From JABMNX01 sp964625905 (lineage in GTDB: Bacteria; Patescibacteriota; Minisyncoccia; Phycocordibacterales; JABMNX01), in contig CAZVBS010000008.1 of NCBI GenBank assembly GCA_964625905.1, positions 1-24,288 of the forward strand: 24,288 nt of DNA. Direction: 5' to 3'. Of the stretch, positions 6,679-15,148 are shown piece by piece. A program made the translations under genes and the position numbers. Positions within the stretch are counted from its first letter, which is position 1; each line of letters opens with the position of its first letter. The notes beneath the pieces were generated by a model. That model had not been told where the DNA came from and did not search any database. It was given only the letters and a program-made list of their open reading frames with translations.

Positions 6679-7320
6679 TTAATGCGCTAGTGCTATACAA
6701 GATACTTTACGTACACCTGCTTCTCTCAATGCTCTTTTGGCTTCTTTTAATGTACTTCCTGTTGTATATACGTCGTCTATGAGTATTATATGTACTTTAC
6801 TTAGGTTCTCTTTTGTACTTCGTAGACCAAACATATCTTTTACATTACTCACTCTTTCGGCTTTGTTCGATAGAGAAGTTTGAGGTTTTGAATGTTTTTT
6901 ACGAACAAGAATATTGTAGTTAACTGAAATATCTCCAAGTTTTTCTAGCTCTCGTGATATAAATTCCATTTGATTGAACCCTCGCTCACGTTTTCTTTTT
7001 CTTGAAAGTGGTAGTGGTACTAATATATGTGTTATTCCTCGAGAAAATATTACATCATCTGAAAGCTCTGCTATTAAGTAGTCATACAATACTGAAGCAA
7101 ACAGCTTTGCTACATATTTATTACCTTTATATTTAAGTAGCCATATCATTTGCCTTATAATTTCATTTTGGTACTTAAATAGTGACACAATAGAGCTTTC
7201 TTCTATGTGTAACATCTCAGATAAATCTTCTGGCGAAAGTGCATTGATCTTTTTTTCAATTTCGTTTTGAGGAAATAAAATTTCTAAAATATTTTTATAT
7301 AAAATATTAAATATAACCAT
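6679..7320 (-). CDS. comF: ComF family phosphoribosyltransferase-like protein, zinc finger absent
   Basis: 213 residues with the ComF/phosphoribosyltransferase domain: HILVPLPLSRKRKRERGFNQ near residues 97-116, and the PRPP-binding loop IILIDDVYTTGST near 178-190 followed by a final beta strand. ComFC acts in DNA uptake for natural transformation in other bacteria, which fits its place beside a type IV pilus locus. Usual ComF proteins begin with a CxxC...CxxC zinc finger; here the corresponding N-terminus (ILFPQNEIEKKINALSPEDL) has no cysteines, a variant I have the impression is common in Patescibacteria. ATG at 7320 lies 9 nt after a TATAAT on the minus strand. It is divergent from pilM. 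Confidence 0.88.
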   Translation of the reverse strand: MVIFNILYKNILEILFPQNEIEKKINALSPEDLSEMLHIEESSIVSLFKYQNEIIRQMIWLLKYKGNKYVAKLFASVLYDYLIAELSDDVIFSRGITHILVPLPLSRKRKRERGFNQMEFISRELEKLGDISVNYNILVRKKHSKPQTSLSNKAERVSNVKDMFGLRSTKENLSKVHIILIDDVYTTGSTLKEAKRALREAGVRKVSCIALAH

Positions 7321-7329
7321 ATAAGTATT

Positions 7330-7335
7330 ATTATA
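7330..7335 (-). promoter_or_regulatory. -10 box TATAAT for comF
   Basis: TATAAT on the minus strand ends 9 nt before the comF ATG, giving a near-leaderless transcript. No clear -35 box is recognised. Confidence 0.45.
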
Positions 7336-7379
7336 GACACTATATATTACTTATATATTATATCTATCACATGAATATT

Positions 7380-7419
7380 GTTTTGTAATTTCAATAATGA
7401 ATTATTGAAATTACAAAAC
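7380..7419. other. 40-bp perfect palindrome between divergent comF and pilM
   Basis: Two 19-bp arms (7380-7398 and 7401-7419) are exact reverse complements around a GA loop. It is AT-rich, without the GC core seen in the terminators here, and sits between two divergently transcribed genes where a terminator is not expected. It could be a regulator-binding dyad, a cruciform, or the end of an undetected transcript. Confidence 0.75.
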
Positions 7420-7522
7420 TAATCTAAATTAGCAATAAACACTATGGTAAACCTTATTGTAGGGGCACTCACAGAGCACTGCTATTTGTATCCAATCGCT
7501 ATGCTCTTGGACAAACAGGTTG

Positions 7523-7528
7523 TATAAT
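7523..7528 (+). promoter_or_regulatory. -10 box TATAAT of the pilus operon
   Basis: TATAAT preceded by TTG; no -35 at good spacing (TTGGAC at 7507 is only 10 nt away). The first ATG in frame (7530) is too close to the box to be transcribed whole; the next ATG, 7539, lies 10 nt downstream and fits a short or absent leader. Confidence 0.5.
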
Positions 7529-7538
7529 AATGCATATT

Positions 7539-8687
7539 ATGAAGAATCCATTGAACTTAATTAAGGACTTTATTAGCTCTTATAGCTTTAAGGGTAAAAG
7601 TGGTGGGAGTGTACTTGGTATTGATATTGGTTCATCTTCTATTAAAGTTGTTCAGTTAAAAAAGAAAGGAGGTGTAGCTGTACTTGAAACATATGGTGAG
7701 TTAGCTCTTGGTCCATATTCAGATCTTGAGGTTGGACGTGCAACCAATCTAAGTACTACTAAATTAATAGAGGCTCTTAATGATATTTTGACCGAGGCAA
7801 ACACGACTACAAAATCTTGTGGTATATCAATTCCATTTAGTTCTAGTCTTATTTCCATGATGACGCTTCCTAGAAATATAGATAAAAACAGACTCTCAAA
7901 GACGATTCCTATTGAGGCAAGGAAATATATACCAGTGCCTATTTCTGAGGTTACTTTAGACTGGTTTGTTATTCCAGACAGAGAGGACAAATATATTTCA
8001 CGAGATAGCGAAAAAGAAAAAGAAGAGTCTTTAGAAACAAAACATACAAATGTACTCTTGGTGGCTATACATAATGAAACTTTAAATAAGTACAAAGAAC
8101 TACTTAATCAGACAGGTCTCAGTGTGTCATTTTATGAAATAGAAATATTCAGTACTATCAGAGCTTTAGTTACTCAAGGAATAGAGCCAATTATGATTAT
8201 TGATATAGGTGCAGCAGCTACAAAAGTATATATTGTAGAGTTCGGTATTGTAAAAGTTTCACATATTATTAACAAAGGTTCTCAAGATATAACTTTGGCA
8301 TTATCTCGTTCAATGGGTGTAAGTGTTCTTGCAGCAGAAAAATTAAAACGAGAAGTTGGCTTACTTGGAACTGGTAATGAAGTAGCTATAAAAGAAACAA
8401 TTTTATTAACACTTGAATATATATTTTCAGAATCTAATAGGGTATTATTAAATTACCAACGTAAATATAATCAAAATATTAGTAAGGTTTTGTTTACAGG
8501 TGGTGGTTCAGTGTTGAACGGTTTATTAGAAGAAGTAACTAGTCGATTCAGCACAGAGGTTTTTATAGCAGATCCTTTCACTAAGACAGAGACGCCAGCA
8601 TTTTTAGAAGGAATTTTAAAAAAGGTTGGTCCAGAATTCGCTGTCGCAATTGGTGTTGCGCTTAGAAAGCTTCAAGAACTTGATTAA
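7539..8687 (+). CDS. pilM: Type IV pilus assembly protein PilM (actin-like ATPase)
   Basis: PilM is the cytoplasmic actin-like protein that docks on the N-terminus of PilN and links the platform to the motors. About 382 residues from ATG 7539. Visible elements: phosphate-1 loop VLGIDIGSSSIKVVQL near residues 26-41, the PilM-typical IEARKYIPVPISEVTLDW, second phosphate motif IIDIGAAATKVYIVEFG, and LFTGGGSVLNGLLE near the C-terminus, where the adenosine motif is expected. A charged loop (DREDKYISRDSEKEKEES) enlarges it compared with the roughly 350 residues usual for the family. First gene of the pilus operon; I prefer ATG 7539 over 7530 because the -10 box ends at 7528. pilN starts 12 nt after the stop. 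Confidence 0.92.
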   Translation: MKNPLNLIKDFISSYSFKGKSGGSVLGIDIGSSSIKVVQLKKKGGVAVLETYGELALGPYSDLEVGRATNLSTTKLIEALNDILTEANTTTKSCGISIPFSSSLISMMTLPRNIDKNRLSKTIPIEARKYIPVPISEVTLDWFVIPDREDKYISRDSEKEKEESLETKHTNVLLVAIHNETLNKYKELLNQTGLSVSFYEIEIFSTIRALVTQGIEPIMIIDIGAAATKVYIVEFGIVKVSHIINKGSQDITLALSRSMGVSVLAAEKLKREVGLLGTGNEVAIKETILLTLEYIFSESNRVLLNYQRKYNQNISKVLFTGGGSVLNGLLEEVTSRFSTEVFIADPFTKTETPAFLEGILKKVGPEFAVAIGVALRKLQELD

Positions 8688-8699
8688 CATATATAAAAT

Positions 8700-9317
8700 A
8701 TGGAACCGAAATTTGGGACATCATTCATTCCTAAAAAAACATTAGCTACCGCAGCTGGTACTCAAAAAAAAGGTAAAAGACCTTTAAGTATAGTAGCTCT
8801 TTTTGTCATTATTACATTTATAATGGCGCTTGGTTCTGTGGTCCTTTCGGTTGGGTTATTCTTGTATCAACAAGTTATAGAGACAAATATCTCACGTAAG
8901 ACAGATACATTAAACAGAGCTCAAGCAGCATTTGAGCCTGCACTTATTCAAGAGCTTGTTAGAATTGATTCAAGAATAAATGCAGCTGAAACAATTCTAA
9001 ATCAACATATTACACCATCTGTATTGTTTGAAGCATTGGAAGAATTAACACTAAAGAGTGTTCAATTTCAAAATTTTAATTTATCTAAAGCGGGTGATAA
9101 TAAAATAAATATCTCAATGAAAGGTATTGCAAATGATTTTAGTGGAGTAGCGCTTCAAGCAGAGGTATTTGGTAATAGTAAACTAATACGTGATCCAATT
9201 TTTTCTAATCTAAACCTTAATCAAAATGGTGGTGCAGTGTTTAGCTTTTCTGCTTTTGTGGATACATCTTTTATTAATTTTGTAAACGAGGCTGATGGTA
9301 CAGGATTAAGTAATTAA
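8700..9317 (+). CDS. pilN: PilN-like type IV pilus platform protein
   Basis: 205 residues, bitopic inner-membrane protein: a cytoplasmic tail of about 28 residues (the PilM-binding segment in other systems), one transmembrane helix near 29-53 (SIVALFVIITFIMALGSVVL), a coiled-coil stretch and a small alpha/beta domain with VLFEALEELTLKSVQFQNFNL, a pattern typical of PilN. Identification relies mainly on this pattern and on the order pilM-pilN-pilO, since sequence identity in the family is low. No Shine-Dalgarno; translation may be coupled to pilM. Confidence 0.8.
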   Translation: MEPKFGTSFIPKKTLATAAGTQKKGKRPLSIVALFVIITFIMALGSVVLSVGLFLYQQVIETNISRKTDTLNRAQAAFEPALIQELVRIDSRINAAETILNQHITPSVLFEALEELTLKSVQFQNFNLSKAGDNKINISMKGIANDFSGVALQAEVFGNSKLIRDPIFSNLNLNQNGGAVFSFSAFVDTSFINFVNEADGTGLSN

Positions 9318-9324
9318 TTTAAAT

Positions 9325-9864
9325 ATGATACGTTCAATAATTCCAATACTATTAATTGTTATAGCAGTAGGTCTTTTCTTTGGATATATCGATCCTACAT
9401 ATCAAAATATTAAAAAGTTAAGTGTAGAAGAAGACAGATTTAACGAAGCACTTAATCAATCAAAAGAGCTACAGAGTATCAGGAACGCTCTTTTGTCTAA
9501 ATACAATACTTTTTCACAACTAGACCTAGAACGTTTAGGAAAAATGTTACCAGATAATGTAGATAACGTACGGTTAATACTTGATATAGATAGCATTGCT
9601 TCTAAATACAACATGAGAACACGTAATGTTACAGTATCTGGAGTTAGCTTAGAAGATACAAATGTTATTGGTGCAAATCAGAGTGTCGTTGGTTCTGTTG
9701 TACTTAGTTTTTCAGTAGTAGCATCATATGATAATTTCATTAGATTTATTAAAGACCTTGAACAGAGTCTACGAATAGTTGATGTAATGGGACTTTCGTT
9801 TAATGCAACAGATGGAGATGCATTTAATTTTAATATAAGTATAAAAACCTATTGGTTAAAATAG
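9325..9864 (+). CDS. pilO: PilO-like type IV pilus platform protein
   Basis: 179 residues. Starts with a transmembrane helix (IIPILLIVIAVGLFFGYI, residues 4-21), then a coiled coil and a ferredoxin-like domain containing KMLPDNVDNVRLILDIDSIASKYN, the PilO-typical entry to the periplasmic domain, and FSVVASYDNFIRFIKDLEQSLRIVDV. PilO pairs with PilN to form the alignment subcomplex. Only 7 nt separate it from pilN, and the next reading frame begins at or just after its stop. Confidence 0.82.
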   Translation: MIRSIIPILLIVIAVGLFFGYIDPTYQNIKKLSVEEDRFNEALNQSKELQSIRNALLSKYNTFSQLDLERLGKMLPDNVDNVRLILDIDSIASKYNMRTRNVTVSGVSLEDTNVIGANQSVVGSVVLSFSVVASYDNFIRFIKDLEQSLRIVDVMGLSFNATDGDAFNFNISIKTYWLK

Positions 9865-9869
9865 TATTT

Positions 9870-10184
9870 ATGATTGAAGCACTTAAAAAATATAAAAAAG
9901 CAATTATTGTAATAGTCGTCATAATAGTCGCTTTTGTTGGGTACTCATTATTTTCTGGAGGAGATAATGGTGGTAATGTATTAACATCACAAAATCCATC
10001 CGCTCAAACAGCTGGAGATAATGAATTGCTAATACTACTTATAAACCTTAGATCCATTACTCTTAATGAATCTTTATTTAATGATTCTGCTTTCAAAAGT
10101 TTAGTTGATTTTGGACAACAGTTAATACCAGAGCCAATAGGAAGACGGAATCCTTTTGCTCCAGTTGGATCTGATGATATATAA
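9870..10184 (+). CDS. Short PilP-like pilus-associated membrane protein
   Basis: 104 residues from ATG 9870, which is 5 nt after the pilO stop; a TTG at 9852 would overlap pilO. One transmembrane helix (IIVIVVIIVAFVGYSLF, near residues 12-30), a short linker, then LLILLINLRSITLNESLFNDSAFKSLVDFGQ and a C-terminal GRRNPFAPVGSDD. The N-P-F-x-P ending recalls the conserved proline-containing end of PilP segments and occurs in short proteins at this place in other Patescibacterial pilus loci. It lacks the lipoprotein signal and the beta-domain of classical PilP, and no PilQ secretin gene follows. Function in the platform is inferred from position. Confidence 0.6.
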   Translation: MIEALKKYKKAIIVIVVIIVAFVGYSLFSGGDNGGNVLTSQNPSAQTAGDNELLILLINLRSITLNESLFNDSAFKSLVDFGQQLIPEPIGRRNPFAPVGSDDI

Positions 10185-10210
10185 GTTTTAGTTTACAGTT
10201 GTTATCTTTG

Positions 10211-10291
10211 GCTCCTTGTTTATCTATAGGGTTACAGCAATGCCACTTGGGTAACAAACAGCGGTGCAGTAAGATCTTCAGACTGAGTCGT
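10211..10291 (+). repeat. Dispersed two-hairpin repeat, copy A (upstream of pilB)
   Basis: Begins GCTCC-T-TGTTT and ends in a 37-nt block (10255-10291) that matches 18589-18625 at 31 of 37 positions without gaps. The block includes GATCT-TC-AGACT, a slightly broken version of the GGTCT-TC-AGACC hairpin in the other copy. It occupies the 243-nt gap between the pilP-like gene and pilB, where no credible gene was found. Confidence 0.65.
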
Positions 10292-10386
10292 ATAAAGTTG
10301 AAATAAAAGAAATAAAGGTTGTAGAGTTTTAACAACGAAGCTAAATATAACAACTTCATTGACTAACAAAAGTAAAAATATATATG

Positions 10387-10420
10387 CAAAACCTAAAATC
10401 TGAAAGCTATAACCTAAAAC
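10387..10420 (+). repeat. Degenerate AACCTAAAAC-type repeat before pilB
   Basis: Contains ACCTAAAATCTG and AGCTATAACCTAAAAC. The 10-mer AACCTAAAAC (10411-10420) recurs at 17975-17984 inside a pseudopilin leader, and AGCTATAA-C-TAA recurs near 18647. The same kind of sequence thus sits both between genes and within coding leaders. Confidence 0.45.
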
Positions 10421-10427
10421 ATGAAAT

Positions 10428-12323
10428 ATGGATATTCTAAACGCTTTAATAAAACATAATATTATTGAAAGTTCTGATATTGTTGCAATAAAACAAGAAG
10501 TTCAAAAAAATGAAACCTCAATAGAGGATGTGTTATTAAAAAGAGGTATCTCTAGTGAAGATATTTTAAATGTTGTAGGTAAAGATTTAAATGTACCGAC
10601 TAGGATTATTGGAGACAGTAAAATAACATTTGAAATTCTTAAATATATACCAGAAGAATCAGCAAGTCATTATTCATTTGTTCCAATTGGTGTAGCTGAT
10701 GGTGTACTAGAAGTTGGAATTATTGACCCTGATAATATTGAAGCATTAGATGCACTTAATTTTATTTCTTCAAAAATTAATTTACCATTCAAAGTATTTT
10801 TAATATCAAAAAATGATTTCAAGAAAGTCTTAGCAATGTATAAAGGACTTACTGGAGATGTTAGTCAAGCTCTTTCAGAATTAGATTCTAAATCTAATTC
10901 TGAAAAAGTTGATAGAAAAACTGAAGAAGGTAAAGAAAAATTAGGAGGTGTAGATAAAAAAGTAGATAAAGCTGCTCATATAAAAGAAGATGCTCCTGTA
11001 ATAAAAATAGTTACAACAATGCTTGAATATGCTGTAGAAGGTAAAGCATCAGATATTCATATCGAAAATACTGGAGAACAAATAAAAGTACGTTTTAGAG
11101 TTGATGGCGTGCTTAGTACGAGTTTAATACTTCCAAAAAAAGTACATAGAGCTGTTGTTGCGCGTATCAAGATACTTTCTTCAATGCGATTAGACGAAAG
11201 AAGAAAACCTCAGGACGGTAGATTTTCAGCAACAATTAGCGGTCGTAAAATTGACTTCCGTGTTTCAACATTTCCAGCATATTATGGAGAGAAGGTTGTA
11301 ATGCGTATATTGGATCAGAATAGTGGTTTTATAAGTCTTGATAATATCGGTTTTAGTGAGAAAAATCTAAAAATTATTAAAAGTGCAATTAATAGACCGT
11401 ATGGATTAATTCTTATATCAGGACCTACTGGATCTGGCAAGAGTACAACGTTATATTCGATATTAAATGAATTAGATAGAGAAGCAAAAAATGTACTCTC
11501 TCTTGAAGACCCTGTTGAATATAGTATAGAAGGTGTAAGTCAGTCACAGATTCGACCTGAGATAGGTTACACATTTGCAACAGGTCTTAGAACTACTCTT
11601 AGGCAAGACCCAGATATTATTATGGTTGGTGAGATTCGAGATAAAGAGACTGCACAGCTTGCTGTGCAAGCATCACTAACTGGACATTTAGTTTTTTCAA
11701 CGATTCACACCAATACTTCTGCTGGTGTTATACCTAGACTTATAGATATGGGAGTTGATCCATTTTTGATTGCCCCTACATTAGTAGCATCTATTGCACA
11801 GCGTTTAACACGTAAAGTGTGTGATGGAGCAGAAGAAGCTATTCCTGTTGAGGGGAGTATAAAATTAATGATTGAGAATCAAGCTAAAGATTTACCTAAA
11901 TTAGAGAGTGAACAATTATTATCAATAGATACATTATATGATGCAAAAGCAACAACAATATGTCCAAATGGTACAAAAGGTAGGGTTGCTGTATTTGAAG
12001 TACTTGAAATGAATAAGGATATCGAAAAAGTGATACTAACTAATCCTGTTGAATTAGAAATACTGAAGATAGCTCGTAAAAATGGCATGCTCACTATGAA
12101 AGAAGATGCTATTATTAAGTCATCTAAAAAACTAATACCATTTAGAGAGGTAAATACTTTAGGTGGAGTTTTATTAGATGATGATTCTGATTTCTCGAAA
12201 GACAGTATATCTGATGTATCTAAAGAAATTGAGCTGGATGAACCGCAAGGAATAGTGTCTGATGAATCGCAAGGTAGCATGTCCCAAGACCAAAACGATA
12301 AACAAGAGATAGAAACAAACTAG
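10428..12323 (+). CDS. pilB: Type IV pilus extension ATPase PilB
   Basis: 631-residue GspE/PilB hexameric ATPase that drives pilin assembly. An N-terminal MshEN-like domain (residues 1-150) is followed by a charged linker (150-185) and the motor: Walker A GPTGSGKST at 332-340, Asp box SLEDPVEY at 358-365, Walker B DIIMVGEIRD at 396-405, His box TGHLVFSTIHTN at 418-429. The usual zinc site made of two CxxC pairs is reduced to one cysteine from each pair (Cys465 in KVCDGA, Cys512 in TICPNG). The C-terminus has an extra acidic Ser/Asp/Glu/Gln-rich tail of about 60 residues not found in E. coli-like PilB. A TATAAC at 10408 could be an internal promoter. It precedes the receiver-domain gene by 30 nt. 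Confidence 0.95.
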   Translation: MDILNALIKHNIIESSDIVAIKQEVQKNETSIEDVLLKRGISSEDILNVVGKDLNVPTRIIGDSKITFEILKYIPEESASHYSFVPIGVADGVLEVGIIDPDNIEALDALNFISSKINLPFKVFLISKNDFKKVLAMYKGLTGDVSQALSELDSKSNSEKVDRKTEEGKEKLGGVDKKVDKAAHIKEDAPVIKIVTTMLEYAVEGKASDIHIENTGEQIKVRFRVDGVLSTSLILPKKVHRAVVARIKILSSMRLDERRKPQDGRFSATISGRKIDFRVSTFPAYYGEKVVMRILDQNSGFISLDNIGFSEKNLKIIKSAINRPYGLILISGPTGSGKSTTLYSILNELDREAKNVLSLEDPVEYSIEGVSQSQIRPEIGYTFATGLRTTLRQDPDIIMVGEIRDKETAQLAVQASLTGHLVFSTIHTNTSAGVIPRLIDMGVDPFLIAPTLVASIAQRLTRKVCDGAEEAIPVEGSIKLMIENQAKDLPKLESEQLLSIDTLYDAKATTICPNGTKGRVAVFEVLEMNKDIEKVILTNPVELEILKIARKNGMLTMKEDAIIKSSKKLIPFREVNTLGGVLLDDDSDFSKDSISDVSKEIELDEPQGIVSDESQGSMSQDQNDKQEIETN

Positions 12324-12353
12324 GTCTTATATACAAATAAGAAATTAAATCAT

Positions 12354-12746
12354 ATGAATAAAATAAATAAAAACCTAATATTGTTAGTTGACGATGATAA
12401 GTTTCTACTCGATATGTATAGCACTAAGTTTATTGAGGATGGAAATGAAGTAGAAGTATCTTTAAAGGGACAAAATGCACTAGATAGGTTGCGTAAAGGT
12501 TTAAAGGCTTCTGTGATCTTACTTGATATTGTTATGCCTAATATTGATGGATTTACTCTTTTAGAAACCATTAAAAAAGAAAAACTAGGAGACAATCCTA
12601 CTGTTATAATGCTTACGAATCAAGGAGAACAGACTGATATAGAAAAAGCAAAAAAATTAGGAGCTGATGGGTATATAATAAAAGCAAGCTCAATCCCTTC
12701 TGAAGTTCTTGAAAGAATTAATAAAATAGTAAATGATAAAAAATAG
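12354..12746 (+). CDS. Stand-alone response regulator receiver protein (CheY-like)
   Basis: 130 residues, a single receiver domain without output domain. Acidic pocket Asp13-Asp14, phospho-acceptor Asp58 in VILLDIVMP, switch Thr88 in MLTNQG and conserved Lys110 in GYIIKAS are all present, so it should be phosphorylatable. The gene lies between pilB and pilT with short gaps (30 and 5 nt) on the same strand, so co-expression is very likely. By analogy with PilG/PilH-type proteins it could bias the extension or retraction motor; that is inference. No histidine kinase is encoded in the window, so its partner must be elsewhere. Confidence 0.93.
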   Translation: MNKINKNLILLVDDDKFLLDMYSTKFIEDGNEVEVSLKGQNALDRLRKGLKASVILLDIVMPNIDGFTLLETIKKEKLGDNPTVIMLTNQGEQTDIEKAKKLGADGYIIKASSIPSEVLERINKIVNDKK

Positions 12747-12751
12747 TTTAT

Positions 12752-13810
12752 ATGGAATATGTCACTGAAATTGAAAACCTTATAAGCATCCTTAGAAAGG
12801 AGGGTGGTTCAGATTTGCACATATCAGCAGGCAGTTCTCCAAGTATACGTGTAGCAGGTTCACTTATATCGCTTAATAATAAAGAAGTCCTTACAAGAGA
12901 AGATACTATGGGTCTTATTTCAGCATTATTAAATGATTCTCAAAAAGAGGAGTTTTTAAAAAACCAAGAAATAGATTTCTCATACGAATATAATGAAATG
13001 AGACTTCGTTGTAGTGGTTTTTTTCAACGTGGATCTGTTGGTATTGCACTTAGACTTATTCCAAAAGATATTAAAACGCTAGATGAGTTGGGGTTACCTC
13101 CTAAACTAGCAGATTTTGCAGCTCGCAAACAAGGATTCTTTCTTGTGGTTGGTCCTGTTGGGCAAGGTAAATCAACAACACTAGCTTCTTTATTAGAGAT
13201 GATTAATACGGAGCGTTCAGAACATATTGTAACCATAGAAGATCCAATAGAGTATGTTTTTGAGCAAAAGAAGTCATTAATTGATCAACGAGAGGTGCGT
13301 ATAGATACAAAAGACTTTGCAACAGCACTTAGATCAATATTTAGACAAGATGTGAACGTTATTATGATAGGTGAAATGCGTGGACCAGAGACAATGGCTG
13401 CTGCTGTAACAGCTGCTGAGACTGGTCATTTGGTGTTTTCTACACTACATACTAATAATGCAGCGCAAACAATAGATAGGATTATTGATACATTTCCTTC
13501 TGGGCAACAAGAACAGATTAGAATTCAGCTGGCTGTAAGTTTAGCAGGTATTTTTTCACAGCGTTTAATTCCTAGAATCTCCGGAGATCTAATACCAGCA
13601 TATGAGCTTCTAGTAAATAATAAAGCCGTTGAGAATCTTATACGAGAGAAACGTACACACGAGTTAAACACTGTTATTGAGACTGGATCTGACGAAGGAA
13701 TGATAGATATGAATAGATCACTAGCTGATCTTGTTCGTAGAGGAGAAATAACGATAGAAAATGCTCATACTCACTCACTTAATCCTCAAATTTTAGAAAA
13801 ATTCTTATAA
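12752..13810 (+). CDS. pilT: Type IV pilus retraction ATPase PilT
   Basis: 352 residues, matching PilT length. An N-terminal PAS-like domain with GGSDLHISAGSSPSIRVAG (18-36), then Walker A GPVGQGKST at 134-142 (the usual GPTGSGKST carries V and Q here), Asp box TIEDPIEY at 161-168, Walker B NVIMIGEMR at 202-210, His box TGHLVFSTLHTNN at 224-236, and the PilT-specific AIRNLIRE-like motif as AVENLIREKRTHEL near 288-301, followed by MNRSLADLVRRGEIT. PilT depolymerises the pilus, powering twitching and DNA uptake. It starts 5 nt after the receiver gene and is followed by pilC after 13 nt. Confidence 0.95.
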   Translation: MEYVTEIENLISILRKEGGSDLHISAGSSPSIRVAGSLISLNNKEVLTREDTMGLISALLNDSQKEEFLKNQEIDFSYEYNEMRLRCSGFFQRGSVGIALRLIPKDIKTLDELGLPPKLADFAARKQGFFLVVGPVGQGKSTTLASLLEMINTERSEHIVTIEDPIEYVFEQKKSLIDQREVRIDTKDFATALRSIFRQDVNVIMIGEMRGPETMAAAVTAAETGHLVFSTLHTNNAAQTIDRIIDTFPSGQQEQIRIQLAVSLAGIFSQRLIPRISGDLIPAYELLVNNKAVENLIREKRTHELNTVIETGSDEGMIDMNRSLADLVRRGEITIENAHTHSLNPQILEKFL

Positions 13811-13823
13811 TTCTGTATAAATT

Positions 13824-15032
13824 ATGTTATTTGATTACGAAGTTATTGATAAAGAAGGAAAAACATCGTCAGGAAGCATTGACGCTATTTCTGTTGATGT
13901 TGCTATAAGTTCATTACAACGAAGAGGATTTACTATATCTTCTATTAATCTAGCTGGAGAAGAATCTAATATATTTAAAAGAGATATCTCTTTTTTTGAA
14001 TCTGTTTCAAATAAAGAAGTTGTTATCCTTTCTAGACAGATTGCAACTTTGTTCGAAGCTCAAGTTTCGGCTTTAAAAGTATTTAGACTTCTCTCAACTG
14101 AAGCAATAAACCCATTTCTTGGAGAGAAACTTGCTGAAGTTGCAGATGACATTCAGGCTGGAAGTACTATCTCTAATGCTCTTTCTAAACATTCTAAAGT
14201 TTTTTCACCATTTTATATTGGTATGGTACGAGCTGCTGAAGAATCTGGTAAGTTGGATAAAACATTTACATTTCTTTCTGATTATCTCGACAGAACATAC
14301 GAAGTTTGGGTAAAAGCAAGAAACGCGCTTATTTATCCAGCTTTTGTTATAGGAACATTCTTTGTTGTTATGATACTGATGCTTACAATGGTTATTCCAC
14401 GATTAAGTACTATTTTAGTTGAGTCAGGTCAAGATGTACCTTTGTATACAAAGATAGTAATTTCCCTTAGTGAACTTCTAATAAATTATGGAATATTCGT
14501 GTTAATACTTTTTATTGTTGGTATTGTGTTTTTATGGAGATATTTTAGAACAGAAAGAGGAAAGGTTGTTATTTCTGAATTACAGCTATCCGTTCCATAT
14601 GTTGGCGATTTATATAGAAAGCTTTATCTATCAAGACTTGCAGACAACCTAAGTACAATGCTTACTAGTGGTATACAAATGGTAAGAGCGGTCGAGATTA
14701 CAGCCACTGTAGTTGGTAGTTCTTTATATAAGGAATTACTAGAAGAGGTTGTTGAAAAGATAAAGGGAGGTACTCAACTATCAGAAGCTTTATCCGACAA
14801 AAAAGAGTTTCCTGGTATCTTAGTACAAATGATTAAAGTAGGAGAAGAAACTGGAGAACTAGGAAGTATATTAGAAACACTTGCTAAGTTTTATCGTCGT
14901 GAAGTTAATAATGCTGTAGATACACTTGTTGGATTGATTGAACCTATTATGATTGTATCGCTTGGTTTAGGGGTAGGATTTCTACTGGCTTCAGTATTGA
15001 TACCAATTTACAATATATCAGCTAGTATTTAA
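13824..15032 (+). CDS. pilC: Type IV pilus inner-membrane platform protein PilC
   Basis: 402 residues with two T2SSF (GspF/PilC) domains and three transmembrane helices (about 168-195, 213-238 and 370-397). A short N-terminal segment (YEVIDKEGKTSSGSIDA) is the conserved PilC/GspF start. LSRQIATLFEAQVSALKVFRLL and YLSRLADNLSTMLTSGIQMVRAVEI mark the two repeats, each followed by a G-E-E-T/S-G-x-L element (AAEESGKLDKTF, VGEETGELGSIL). PilC is the platform rotated by PilB and PilT to insert pilins. Last gene of the pilM-to-pilC operon; the 153-nt gap after it carries the pilin promoter. Confidence 0.95.
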   Translation: MLFDYEVIDKEGKTSSGSIDAISVDVAISSLQRRGFTISSINLAGEESNIFKRDISFFESVSNKEVVILSRQIATLFEAQVSALKVFRLLSTEAINPFLGEKLAEVADDIQAGSTISNALSKHSKVFSPFYIGMVRAAEESGKLDKTFTFLSDYLDRTYEVWVKARNALIYPAFVIGTFFVVMILMLTMVIPRLSTILVESGQDVPLYTKIVISLSELLINYGIFVLILFIVGIVFLWRYFRTERGKVVISELQLSVPYVGDLYRKLYLSRLADNLSTMLTSGIQMVRAVEITATVVGSSLYKELLEEVVEKIKGGTQLSEALSDKKEFPGILVQMIKVGEETGELGSILETLAKFYRREVNNAVDTLVGLIEPIMIVSLGLGVGFLLASVLIPIYNISASI

Positions 15033-15073
15033 TCGTTTAATGTATTACAGATGGACAATGATCGGATTTGTAG

Positions 15074-15082
15074 TTATCCACA
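15074..15082 (+). promoter_or_regulatory. Single DnaA-box-like sequence TTATCCACA
   Basis: A perfect match to the E. coli DnaA box, in the gap between pilC and the pilin gene. Only one was noticed, so it may be chance in AT-rich DNA rather than a functional site. Confidence 0.25.
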
Positions 15083-15148
15083 TTATATACTGCGACTTTT
15101 GCGCGAACGAATTATAATATAGCTTAACGGTATCTTAAAAAACTTAAG

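Noticed and set aside
10093..10359. 88-codon minus-strand frame across the pilP-like gene end and the repeat
   Set aside because: Composition is Leu/Lys/Tyr-rich without domain features, it overlaps a plus-strand gene, and the region is better explained by a dispersed repeat.
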